A stretch of DNA of 64,000 nt from the NCBI GenBank assembly GCA_013399115.1, contig VXAA01001233.1, positions 650,541 to 714,540 of the forward strand, given 5' to 3'. Positions 52,314-64,000 of the stretch are shown one piece after another. The DNA comes from Anseranas semipalmata. Taxonomy: Eukaryota; Chordata; Aves; Anseriformes; Anseranatidae. The notes below the pieces were generated by a model. That model was not told the DNA's origin. It searched no databases and saw only the letters and a program-made list of their open reading frames with translations. Each line of letters opens with the position of its first letter. Positions within the stretch are counted from its first letter, which is position 1. The position numbers and the translations under genes are program-made.

Positions 52314-52570
52314 AAACCCTGCTCCCCACCAGCCCTGACCACCAGCTCCAGCAGCCCCGCACCCTGGTGGCCCTGCTCCCCAGTGTCACCCGCCCATGCT
52401 CCCCCGCAGGCCCTGTACAGCCCCTGCCAGCCCTGCTCCCCACCCCTGCCAGGGTCTGCTCCTGAACTCCAGTGGTCGCTGCTGCTCCGTGTTGGCCCCG
52501 CTCCCCATCCTCACCAGTGCCCGCTCCCCACCAGCCCCGCTCCCCAGCCTCTCCAAGCTCTGCTCCTTGA
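52314..52570. repeat. Degenerate C-rich repeat (CCCTGCTCCCCACC-like)
   Basis: Irregular copies of a CCCTGCTCCCCACC motif continue from the 23-bp array without a clear period. This is pyrimidine-rich low-complexity DNA with no gene signal. Confidence 0.6.
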
Positions 52571-55500
52571 CCCTGCCAGCAGAACAACGCGCTCCCGACC
52601 GGCTCTTGCCATAAAAGTTAAGGTTTACATAAGCGGATACGGTGAATCATAAAATCTCCCTATGAATGTAACTGCTTCTCATAATACCAGCGACATCCAC
52701 TTACCCCATAAATCTGTCAAAGTTAGTGAGTTCAGCATTTCTAATGGCACAGGCTGAGCAGGTAACACTGACATCAGCGGTCAGGATTGCTACGATATAC
52801 ACTCAGCAAAGTGCATGCTCTGTAGCACATGCGCTGCATAGACGCATGCCCCACGCGTGTGTAGACCCCAGCCCTCCCCACGCAGGGGTGCGCTCCCCGC
52901 GGGGCTCCCTGCGAAGCCCCTCCAGCGCCCGCCAGCTGTCCGGGAACGCTGCGCGGGTACCTGCCTTCCCCAGGGGACTCCTCCTGCTCCTTCCCCACAG
53001 CCATAAAGCCACTGACCTGCGTTAGTAAGTATCGTGTGGAGATCCCCTGTTCCATGTTTGATGTTACACAGCAGAAAATAAATGCCGCCACAGAGTAATT
53101 AATCAAGGAACTACCAGGAAGCACTTAGCCCAGATAACGAAAAGATACAGTAAGTCTGAATCTCTGTCAGCAAAAGGTAGTGGGTTTCGTCTGTGCTCAC
53201 AGAGCCCCAAACGGGGCAAGCGTTCTCTCTCAGAACGCATGCTTCTGAGATACAGGTATCAAAGAAGCAGGTAGACACAGCCAAAACACACAGAGCGCGG
53301 GCACATTCCCCTTTCCAACGGGCAGATTCTCTATCAACTACTTTATCATGTAAATTAGTTGAACTGGAAGGGCTCAAATTCCTTGCCACTGAAAATGTTT
53401 GCATTGATAAAACTAGCAGGGACTAAATCATTATTTTAGGAATAGGAAAAAATCATCTCACCAGACAAACAAACAGGAGCTGACCGTCTGTTTAAATAAC
53501 GAACTGCGATGTGTTACTGTAGCGTATTCTGCTCTAAGATTTCTAAGTAAGCAGAACCACGGCGCGAGCTGCGAGTGCATTCGCGTGGCAGGGAAGGAAC
53601 AGCTTCATGGAGGAGCGGGACTGGCACTAGGCACCAGTTCAGCCCATTTGGGGATTCCCAGCCTTGCCAGGGGTCCGGGTTGCAGGACCTGGTCCCTCGC
53701 TGCCAGCCCCTGCCACTCAGCTTCACCTCAAGTCTTCACCTCCAAAAGATGCATCAGGGCAACGCACAATGAGAAGAGAAATCTGCACTTGATAACATAT
53801 GTGTTTTCCGTGGAGCTGAGCAAGGGTCCGCACTATTCCCTTGCTTTGTAGTCTGAGTTTAGTATAGCAAAAAAAGTATGGAAAAAATGTTACATATTAA
53901 GGAGAACAATGAGAATTAATGAAAAAAAATAAACTTGAGGTGTAGAGAAAATAAGTTTGGTGCTAGGCTACTGCCAGCTCTAAATTTCTTTTAGCTTTAG
54001 TATAAATTCTTTTAGTATATATTTTTATCTCATTACATGAGATATTAAATGAGATAGGAATACAATGAATGCCTTATAAAGGGAGGCCCTAGCACTTCTA
54101 GCCCGGCGTACCTGCGGGGCTGTGCAGAACGCCCCTTCCTCCCGCAGCCGCCTCGCGCCCGCCTGCTTGGGCCTCTCCAGCAGCAACGTTTAAAGGGCAG
54201 TGGATTAATGATTTAAATGCAGATGTTTTGAAAACTGCTCCTGAAAGTATCTCTGGTCATTTTAATGGCAAAGATACGGTAAAGTGTCAGTAGACAGGTC
54301 TTGCTAAGCGTTGCTTTATGGAAAAACGGTGAGTTCTGCTACTGTTCAACAGCGATTCGCTGCCCAGGCCAGCAGCGTGCGCATTTCCGTGCGAAAGACA
54401 GTGCCGTTAACGTTGTCTTTCAGAACCCAGCTTAACAGAACTTGCAGTTTCTGACCCTCCACCAGCTGGCACATCGTCACCTCTCTGCCCACGACTGCCC
54501 CAGGTCTTGTGCCCGGGGAGAAATGTCACCATCGCCCAGCAGCGGCGGCAGGGCCCTCCCGACAGGCCCAACACAGCACCCATGGGTGCCCCACATTGCA
54601 CCACCAGCATCTCTGGGCTCTTCAATTCTTAGCAGTCTTTCGATTTTGACTAATATATTCTTTTTTTCCCGTTCACTTTCTTAGGTAAATGGTGTTTCTG
54701 AAATGAGGCTCCGATTGTGCATCTCCCTCCAAGCATCTGCATGTCTGTCCGCTTCTCCACCCTCCCTGCCCTGCTGTGTCCTGAGCCCGTCGTTCCTGAA
54801 GCTCTGGTGAGCGTTAGCTCCACGTGCTCGGCCAAGACACTGCTTGCCTACAAGCTGCAAGAAATTCATCAGCCACGCAGAAGGGAAGACGCTTTCCTCC
54901 TCGACAGAAGGCAGACAGCAGGAGCTCAACCCTCCTGAGAAACTCGGTGGCCATCTCCTCGGCTACTCCCCCAGTGAGCCAGGCAGGGACCAGCCAGCCC
55001 CGGGACACCAACTTACATCCAACTGTCCCTCCTCGGGCACGAGCAGCTCTGCTCACTCACTCTGTGTTAATTTGCTGTGACTATTTACAAGTATGTTGTG
55101 AAAGCCCTGGCTATGATTCCACAGATAAGGCTGAATTTGCACCAGGTGTTTTTGAAAAGCAGCATGTAAAATTAAAATACGTTCTCCAAGCCCCCAGTGA
55201 AATGTTTAAAGTGACATGACTATCCAAAATAGCACTCAGACTTAAAGCCAATTAGAAGTTGCTCTTCTAAGAAGGTAATAACTTTCTGTGGGAATGATGT
55301 TAAAAGGGAATAACATAAATCTTCTAACTTTCTTAATAGTTAATATTTATGGATGTATGTGTTAATCACATTTGAATATTTTAAACCTAACAGTACGTTT
55401 TGCTCCTGTTGAAGGACGAATATGCTATAGGAGAACCTCGGACAGAAAATCTGAGAAGAACCAGCCCGTCCCTTCCCGACATGCTGTGCCACGGCTCCTG

Positions 55501-57119
55501 GAGCAATGGCCCCTGCAGACGACTCGGCCAGTGCCGCGTTCGATATAGCACGACACACTCTGAGTACATAGTACCACATGCTCTGCATAGCCAGTGCCTT
55601 CCCAGGACCCAGCAAGAGCCGTCTAGTGAGTCCTAACAAGAGACGTCTGACCTACTGACTTATCTTGCTTGAGTCATGGGTATGAACGTGCACTGTGACA
55701 TGCCAGCAGGGTCTCTGCGTCAATACATGTTTAGCATTAACTGCAAGGAAAAAAATTACAAGGGGTTTCAACCAATTTTTTTAGGTGGAAGAAACTTTGG
55801 TCTGCACCAGGTGTGTTTGGTGTGGGGCCCATCCCCTGTACGTGTCCGCATGGGACGCTGAGGTCTCCACTACGCAGCCTAAGTGCAGGGAGGGGAGCTC
55901 ACGAAAACTAATTGCTGTGTCCCAGCTGTACGAAGGTAATCTTGCAAAGACAGAAGTGTGACCTCGTGTCCGTATGTCCACCAGAGGCTGCAGGCTGCCT
56001 GCAACCCCTTCCTCTCCCTGGTGGTGCTGGTGATGCTCTGGGGCCAGGGCTGGCTGCTGCAGGGGCAGTGCGGGGCACAGGGGGCACTGAAGCGAGGGGG
56101 GAGTTAAAAGCGCAGGTGGGAGAACAGGGGGAATGTACAAAAGCGGGGAAAAAAGAAAAAGAAGCGACAGAGGAAAATGGAGCGCATCGGGATTCTCTCG
56201 CTGAATGGCGTCTAGTGTCACTGTAAGGATCCACATAAACAGCAAACAGAAGCGTGGATGCTACGTGGCATGCTCCTTCCCCGAAACCCATGTGAAACTC
56301 CCACGGGCATCAGGAGCACAACACCCCCTGCCAGACACGCTGTTAAGGCTTCACCAAAGGTTTCGATAACCCCGCTGGCGCAGCCGAACGCACACCGTCA
56401 CTGACGGAAGCAGTTGTACAATTTCTGGATATAGTCTCCTGGAATACTACATGACGTCTCTTCAACTGTATCGTGTTGCAGTTTATATTTGGGCATTGCA
56501 TAACCAAGCCCTTACCCGTCAGACTACCTCCATATTCTAACTGGCATTTCCGTAATTTTTTCCAGTGCCATATGTGAAACCATTCTGAGACAGAATAAAG
56601 AACTAATTAACGAAAGGAGTGAGTTTCAGTTTTACCACAAGTATTACATGCTGTTTGATCCAGACAGCAATCTAGCAGGAACTGAGGTGACATTTCACCT
56701 CCAGACCTGGTTTGTTGGCAGTCCATTCAGAAGACACACCAAGTCTGCAGAAGAAGCCAAAGGTCTGATGTTTTTCAATGGGCACTTTGAAAATTCTTAT
56801 ATTCTAATGCATTTAAATGCAATTTATTTATGTGCCAGTATTTTGTAACAACTACACTTTTGGAATTATTTGCTCTCTATTTTTTTTCATCTCTGCAAGG
56901 TGATGAAAGATACAATACTTCTCACTAGAAAAGTGACTCAGCAGCCCATTTTTAGAAGTTTTGTCCCACTTACTGACTTGCCTCTGTTATCTTTTCCTCC
57001 CTTCGAGAGCTGCTAATGAATATGGACTCGAGGCTGTTCTTCTCCTTGAATACTCGGAAAGTGAACAGTCTGGGAGATCATCCCCTTTTGGGGGAGCGAC
57101 TCAGCTAAGAGCAAATACG

Positions 57120-57440
57120 CACCTCATCGGAAGGCCCACGAAGCGACCTGCCTGCTCTCCCCAGCAGCCCGCTCCGTCCCGCGCGCCCTGGCCGTGCCTC
57201 TTGCCGCTGTACAGCCGTGCCGGCAAGCCCTCACCACGGGCCAGGATATCCTTGAGCACGGGGCCAACGTTATCTGCAGCTGCAGCCGCACAGCGCGGTT
57301 CCTTTCTCAGCCCACAGACCGGCCGTCCCCCAGCCCGCGGCCCGGCGCGGGGTCCTGCGGGGCAGCGGAGCACGGGGCCCGCTCCCGGAGCTGGGAGCGA
57401 GGGGCGGCTTTGACCTCGACTCGCGGACGAGATGAACCAG
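57120..57440. promoter_or_regulatory. CpG-rich patch in the PDE4B intron
   Basis: Dense CpG with several GCGC/CCGG steps between AT-rich flanks. No start codon or splice context is recognised. Orphan CpG island is the most neutral reading. Confidence 0.4.
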
Positions 57441-58867
57441 GCTGAGAAACATCCTGGAGCCAGACCCAAACGCCGACATTCAAAGTGAGCTCTTCCCTCT
57501 CCTGATCCATTCACGATCCTCTCTGGTCACCCCAGTCACTTTTAAATAAACAAGCAAAGACGTGGCGTTTCCTGCTAAAGGCTAAAACATTTTAAGAGTG
57601 GCCAAAATACCAGACCCCAAACAGGTGAGTTAAAAAACTGGAGATAAGCTGCAGTTCTCTCTGCTCAGCAGGCTATTGCAGGTGCCAAACAAGCTAAGTC
57701 CTCCACAAACTAGCAAAACACACCCAAGCAGCCTAATATTACTACAGGTTACTAGCTTGTGAATAGATTGTCCCATCTGGCAGGTGAGAAACGCTGAATA
57801 CAAGTATTTGCAGTATCTTTACAAACTCAGCTCTCCAACATCAAATTATGTACTGACTGTACTAATGAAAGACTTCCTCACTGCAAAAAAAGAACTAGTT
57901 ACTTCTAACGGATTGTAACTTCACTCATACACCTTAGGCGTGAAAAATTTAAGACCTACAAAAAGCTGATAGTCTCTATCAGAAAATACTTCCCACACTG
58001 AAAAATTCAAAGATCAGCCTTTTACAACGAAGGTTAAAAAGCAAGTCATTGCGACTCAGAGTAGTCCCAAACTTTTACAGTATATGCTATTCCACACGCA
58101 AAGCCATTTGCTTACTGTGCCAGTAAGACATCTTCTGGGTTATTTACTTCTAATTGCATCCTGGCTGCACTAAATTGCAGCTATTTATAATTACAAACTT
58201 CTTTAACATTTAAGGCCGGCCTCCCCACCAGCATTCTGCTCACAGCTCGAGCCTGCCGGCGCAGCAGCAGCCAGCTGGGACTCGAGGGAGGGCCCCTGAG
58301 TTCACCAAAGCTCCCATTTTCCAATGATTCCAGTTCATTCAATAAAAAACAGGATCACTCTGTATTAACCTTACCTCAACCACAATTCAGACTCAAGGTA
58401 CAAATCTGTTAATTTAAAATAAGGAAGAAAAAGATCAGTTGCTCACTTGGGCGTTGGGAAGGTTTTAGTACTGGATCTGATCCCAAATTCAGCATGGACC
58501 ACCTGCCAATGGGCAGGCACCGAAACATCCCCTGAATGCACAGCTTCAACAAACTGGTAACGTTGAACAAAACCTGAAGCAGAAGAACACTCCTAAGGAA
58601 CGAGAGATTAAATACAGGTATTGCAGAGGAAAATGCTCACTAACTCCCACTAGTGCCGGGGAAGCACACTGCCTGCACACCGCCGCGCTCATGGACGAGC
58701 CCCGCTGCAGCTATTAGGTGAGCTGGGGGCTCTGAAGTCCTGATGTCCTTGTACGGAGACGTGTAAATATTTATCGTGGTGCATGAAACTGCTTACAGTG
58801 ACTGAAAACTCTGCTTTAGGAAATGTTTGAAAGCATGCTCCCAGCCTCCTAACTTGTAGGAGTGTTT

Positions 58868-58925
58868 GGAAATATAATTAAATAATAATATTAAATAATA
58901 TTGTTAATAATATTAGCAATTTTAA
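58868..58925. repeat. AAT-rich low-complexity stretch
   Basis: Imperfect AAT/ATT repeats with internal inverted symmetry (AATAATATT, TTAATAATATTAG). Simple sequence in an AT-rich part of the intron. Confidence 0.75.
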
Positions 58926-59520
58926 AATGTACCTACTTCTCAGTGTGAATTAGGACAGAACTCCCGTTCTAGAGGTTTTAGGCATATGTGAATATTTTCC
59001 TTATTTACAGATATTTAAAATAATTTACAAAATAAAAAAATAAGCATATTTAGATATAGATGCTTCTTAAAATCTGTAACAATACACATTACGAGTCTTT
59101 ATCACTTTGAACTTATGAGAGGATCTTGAGACAGCCCATTTTTAATTATATAATATACTCATTATACATTACTGTCATTGCTGTCATTGTTATAGATGAT
59201 AAGAAATGATTAAGAAGAGAAAGCAGATCCTCTGGTTAATCATTTGACTGACAGATCAGTATTCTGTAAGCAGTACAGATAGCACTAATGTTTACTGAAG
59301 GCTTCATTTACATTTCTCAGTCCTCGACTACTAGTGACTAGGAGCTTCTACCCAAGCAAGCAACAGACTGGGATATCATAATGCACACAGAATATATTTT
59401 GGAAAACACTGCCCTGGTGGAAACCCTCTCTGTGGGATCCCCACCTAAGATCTGAGCCACAAAAGCCTGATCCACCGGCTTCAGCTGAGACCCACTGGAT
59501 TGCAAGTCCTGGTGCAGATT

Positions 59521-59603
59521 AGAGAGAAGAGGAAAAGGAAAAAGAAAACAAAAGAAAAGGGAAAAGAAGAAGACAAAAAAGAGAAAAGAAAAAGAAAAAA
59601 AGA
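59521..59603. repeat. 83-bp polypurine tract
   Basis: Only A and G on the plus strand except for two C at 59549 and 59574. Seen from PDE4B transcription it is a polypyrimidine tract. Such tracts can form triplex (H-DNA) structures; whether this one does is not known. Confidence 0.9.
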
Positions 59604-62600
59604 CGGTGGTGTGCTTTAACAAGGCACGCATGTGGCCATGGCTTAGACGAGCCAAACAGATCTGGATCACCAGCGGTGCTCCCTCCAGTCCCCTTTCAAC
59701 AAAAGAGCATGCCTATTTTAACTTTGGAAAGCGAGATTCGTTACATGCCCCGAGATAATTCCTAGCCAGTGTCTAGCATCACCCCAAAACCCGCGAGCAT
59801 GGCGCGTGTTCAGTAAAACAGGTTTATCAACAAGCGACATGCCAAAACTTGATCGAACAGGGACTTGTGCAGGCTGTCAGCCATTTACCCTTTGCCTTCC
59901 CTAATGGATCTGTGGTTGTTTACAGATTGTGCGGACATGTTTACATATTTATCCTTGACAATGCTGAGTGAATAACCGACACTAAATAATTTATTTGTTT
60001 AATGTATCCTGTTAGTGCATTCATGACTACCCATGAGCAGAGAGCTATTTCCTTGAATTAAGCCATTGTTCTAACAGATCCAACAAACAGACTTGAGAAA
60101 ATTGTTCTGTAGATGGGTTTGAAAATTCACAGGAAACAAAATAAAAGGAACAGAGCACAACTGCAGTGATTCATTTAAGAGCTAGAATGAAAACGTCCGA
60201 GCCTCACAGCACCATCTTATGACTTGAAAAAAAACCGTATCCTGTAACTGCAGGACTTTTTCAGAGATGCGCGGTGTGCTTTTTGGTATTCAGGGTACCT
60301 GTGGGCCAGGTTTTCAACTTTTTCGCAAGCACAAAAGCTAGAAGAAACCCTAAAGAAGCCCTGCTATTATTGAGAAGCGAGACGTTCCCAGCAGAGCCAC
60401 CCACCGCCACACGCTGCCAGTGCGCGAACGCGTTCCCTCTCGCAGGTCCGTGGACACTTGTGTGCTCCCAGCGCAGCGGGCCGCGGGGCTGGAGTTACAG
60501 AGTTATCTAAAACCATGGGAATGACAGAGTATCTGGATTCACTATTCCCCCCCCAGCACTTCACTGGATGCAATGAAACTAATTATATCTTTTGCAAAGA
60601 TAGGTGCAGATGTGCTAAGAGAGGCACAAAGCCCCAGCACCTGTGGAACAGGTGGAGCCAGTCCTCTTGAGCAAGGCCCCGAACAAATGGATGAGCCTGC
60701 CCTTCTCCCCCCTCCGGATTGTATTTTTGGGACTCCGGTCCCACCCGTACCTCCAGCTGTCCCCTCTCACGTTTCTCACACCTGCAGCCACCCCGCAGTG
60801 GCAGCGGGGGCTCGGCGCGTCCCCCCCGGCACGGCACGGCACTGCGGGCAAATGAACGGCAAGCGGCACGTCCCCGGATAACGCTTTTAGCAAAACGCCG
60901 CCCCGCAAACACGGGCTCCTCCAGCAGTATGGGAAATATGGTAACGGAGGCGAGGGTGGTGAAAGCCCTGGAAAGAGGCAGAGCACAGGTCAGCTGGCAC
61001 AGGCTCGCCCACAGAGATGCTGAAGAGGTGGCACCGGAGGGAACCCAGCTGTGGGGGAAAGCGGGGAAAATCTCCACGCAGGCTCCAAAGCAGCAGGAAC
61101 AATGGGGTCTGTATTCAGAGATGATAGAGGAAGATAGAGAGAGGAAAAAATGAAATGAAAGCTTTCTACTGCTAATTGCGAAAAATGACAGGAAATGAGC
61201 GAGATGCTGTTGCCAGGAATAACGCTTGTAATACTGAAATTGTTGATGAAAGCGTTTGACATGCGCTCCAACCTCGGGGAAAACAAGGCCAAGATTTTGG
61301 TGGGCACTTTTGGGTTCTGCCTTTTCAAAGCAACGAGCAGCAATAGAAATAAACTCGCTGAGGAGTCTGGCATTTGCACTCCAGAGCCATTAGAAGGGGC
61401 TCTAATTAAAGACAGGTCCTTTCTGGGACCCACAAGTGCAGCCGCTCAGAAGAGAACACTCAGCCCCCAAACGGCTCCGGCACGGCCGAGGGTGCCAAGG
61501 CAGCGGCTGCAGCAGCACCCGCAGCAGCGGCACGGGCTCGGCCGGGTTCGGGCAGCAAGGCTGCAGGNGGGCTGTGGAAAGCAAAGAGAGGGAGGAAGAA
61601 AAATGTCCCGCCTGTGGGGAGTGACACACGGACTGTGGGAGACCGAACCATTCGTGTCCCCGTGCTGCGCTGGTCCCAGGAAGGAGTAAGGCTCGTTTAA
61701 TAACCGGAGCGGAGGCTTCCAGTGACGGAGGAATGCCTGCAGCGTGACTCGGCCGACTTACACGGCTCGCAGCGCAGAAGACGTCTGCTAGTCATTCAGT
61801 GCCATAGTAGCAGTGATGTTTCTGAGTCAACAGCCGATGTGACTGCCGCCCGACCACCGAGCCAGCTGCGATGTAATCTGAGCACCACTGATAAGCAGTA
61901 ATATTAGCCCGGAGAAATGTCACTGGAGTGGGGGGGGGTCATCTGACCTATCTTTAGCCAGCTAAAAGTTAATCACCTAAGCTCCCTGCACAGTCAGTGG
62001 AAAGTGACTGGGACCTCCAAAGGGTGATTCTGGTCTATTCTCAGCACACCGCCTGCGACGGGCTGAATCACCCTCTGGGGGTGCCTGTCCTTCTCCATCA
62101 GCTGCAGAAGGCACCTCGCTACTGCGGAATCACGGCTCCTCTGCTCCAGCCCCCCCGGAGGAGGACTGTCCCCAGCATTGGCTTTGCAGCTCATCACCAG
62201 CATCGCTGTGCTGCTGCTGCCCCAACACTTCTCCCAGCAGCTGCGGGGGACTGCCAGGCACCCCCCTCCTCCTGCCGTCAGCTGCCAACTGGACGTGGAG
62301 CCACACCGTCCCCACAGCCATCGCTGAAGGAGGTCAGGGCTTTCCAAAACCATCGCCCCTACAAATCCACATTTACTGTTCCTAATTTACTTTCTTGTCC
62401 TTACATATTCAGACGTGGATTCCAGTGGACACCCTTGGTGACCTCTCTGGTCTGACGGGTCCATGGCCCCCCAGATCCCCTCTTCTTTTCTCAGGAACGT
62501 GCCTTTCTCCAGCTGCCACGGACCTTCCCAAGCACCATGGTTTTTCACGAATGACTCAGAGCAGCCTTGCTGTCACATCCGCCAGCTCTTCCAGCTTGAA

Positions 62601-64000
62601 TCCTGTCCAACGCCATGCAGTTGAACACATCCACCTCCTCTAGATTGCCCCTGACCTGCTGCTCCCTCGTTGCTCCCCGTCCTTCTCCTTCCCAAGCACG
62701 CTGGCAGGCGCTGAGACCCGGGCAAAGGCTTTGTTTGGGAAGGCTGCGACAAAAAAGGGCACTGAGTAATTCGGCCGCTTGTGTATTGGCTCTCACTAGG
62801 CTGTTTCCCCCATGGATCAGCAGACCCACGCTTTCCCTGAGGTTTCTTCCCCTCCTGCACCCTGCAGTCCCTCTTCTCCCCTCACGTCCCTCGCGGGACG
62901 CAGCTCCAGCTGGCCTGTGGCCTGCCCAACTTCAGCCCGCACACCTAAACAATGCCTTCACATCCCTCCTGTGTTACCAAGCCCTCCTTTTCACTCTTGG
63001 CCTGCTGTCTTTTCGCACTTTGGTCCACTAAGAAGCTCCCTGCTGCACCGAGTTGGCTTCTGCTGAAAATCCTGATCTTCCTGCACAACAGGACGGCCGG
63101 CAATGAGCTCGCAATGCATTTTCTTCAGAATTGGTCTGTAATTTTTAGGTGGCTGAAGTTAGGCTAAATTAATCTCATGGCAATGACAGCACCTTGAGAC
63201 CAAGTGGCAAATGGAAGACCACAACCGCGAGCCGAAGCGCTCCTGAGCAGCCGGAGAGCCCTGGTGCTGGGTGGTGTGTCCACCCCGGCCTCGCTTCGGC
63301 CGCGATTCCTGCGACCCCCCCAGTGAGGGCAGGGAGAGCCGTCCCGAGGGGCCCTGCCCCTGGTCTGAGGCAGAAACACCTCAAGGAAACTCCCAGCAAG
63401 AGGTCAGCCCGGGGCCAGAGCTGAGCGCTGCTGAAGCCAGTTCAGCCAGAACTGGACAAACCTGCGAGCCCTGGTTATACCCACCAGCAGCCTGCAGCTG
63501 GGTGGCTCACCGGCCAGGTCGTGAGAATCGGGTCACCGAGGACCCGCACGGACTGGCAGCTCCCTGGACAGACCACTGACTGTTAGCAGTAACCGGGCAA
63601 TTGCTTACCAATTAATCTAGAGTAGGGCGATTGCTGTTTATTGTCCTGGGAGCTGGAGAAGTCACTCAAGTGTCCTGACACTTTTGCCAGGCTTTGTGGC
63701 GAGAGCTGCAGGTGCCCACAAGCAGCGCGCACCATTACAGCTGGTCCTCCAATGTCAGCGCGCAGGGTCTGCCGGCTTGGGCAGCAGCGTACGGAGAGTC
63801 CCAAGAGCACTGCTCCTTCCAGGAGAGGATGACGACATGGAAGAGGCGACCAAGGCACCCAACTGGGATCATCCCAGCAGTTCAGCCTGGGTGCAGTGCC
63901 AGGCTGAGCACGAGGAGCTGAAGCTCGGAGCTGAAGGAGGAGTCGGAGCGCTAGTCTCGAAGTACTGCCGTGCAAAGATCCGCATTTACCAAACGCTGTT

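Larger units (their letters stand above)
52571..64000 (-). other. PDE4B: Large PDE4B intron, part 2 (runs off the right edge)
   Basis: No coding exon was found. CpG-rich patches occur at about 57120-57440 and 60370-60900. An AT-rich hairpin lies at 54027-54055, an AAT-like low-complexity stretch at 58868-58925 and a polypurine tract at 59521-59603. One ambiguous base is at 61568. The stretch 62000-62900 looks moderately GC-rich and could hold an old, unrecognised repeat. Confidence 0.55.

Noticed and set aside
50768..52465. 565-codon plus-strand ORF and 319-codon minus-strand ORF across the gap
   Set aside because: Each is open only because the 761 N are translated as X. The flanks are CpG-rich and minisatellite sequence.
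62000..62900. Possible second transposon fragment
   Set aside because: The texture suggests an old repeat, but no CR1, LTR or DNA-transposon landmark could be named.

Overview
This window is vertebrate nuclear DNA, almost certainly from a bird. The evidence is GT-AG introns in a recognisable PDE4B gene, a CR1 LINE of the avian type, many CpG-rich patches, GC-rich minisatellites, and assembly gaps of N (59 bp and 761 bp, plus single-base Ns). Nothing prokaryotic was seen: no operons, CRISPR arrays or insertion sequences. Species cannot be fixed from the sequence alone.

Both genes read on the minus strand. On the right (about 23.57-64 kb) is the 3' part of PDE4B, a cAMP-specific phosphodiesterase. 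Ten coding exons were placed to the base: 36851-36898, 36000-36093, 32323-32501, 31642-31740, 31339-31503, 30784-30883, 29913-30067, 29697-29819, 28448-28630 and 25274-25639. All have GT-AG borders and the phases agree. Together they make a 1512-nt frame (503 residues plus stop). The first is a 16-codon start exon reading MPEANYLLSVSWGYIK, the N-terminus of the super-short isoform PDE4B5, so this isoform is encoded completely here. The upstream UCR1 exons and the first UCR2 exon (LEELDWCLDQ) were not found. The 27.1 kb right of the start exon is therefore its promoter plus the intron used by short and long isoforms. The 3' UTR (about 1.7 kb, AU-rich with one GC-rich block) ends at an AATAAA signal near 23.6 kb.

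On the left (1 to about 13.9 kb) is the 5' end of SGIP1. It shows a start exon with only ten coding bases (ATGATGGAAG, strong Kozak context, GT donor) at 13118-13127, next to a CpG island with a full TGACGTCA element, followed by more than 13 kb of first intron containing a 5'-truncated CR1. PDE4B then SGIP1 on the same strand matches the order I recall for mammals. Here the two are only about 10 kb apart, separated by GC-rich DNA holding a 16-bp E-box minisatellite, homopolymer junctions and a CpG island just past the PDE4B polyadenylation site.

The large PDE4B intron holds a chain of CpG-rich patches, a 23-bp minisatellite beside the 761-N gap, and a polypurine tract. PDE4B hydrolyses cAMP. 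SGIP1 is a neuronal endocytic adaptor. They are neighbours, and nothing in the sequence shows a shared function. I found no new enzyme system. The most useful items are the PDE4B5 start exon, the ten-base SGIP1 coding start, and the CRE and CpG architecture.
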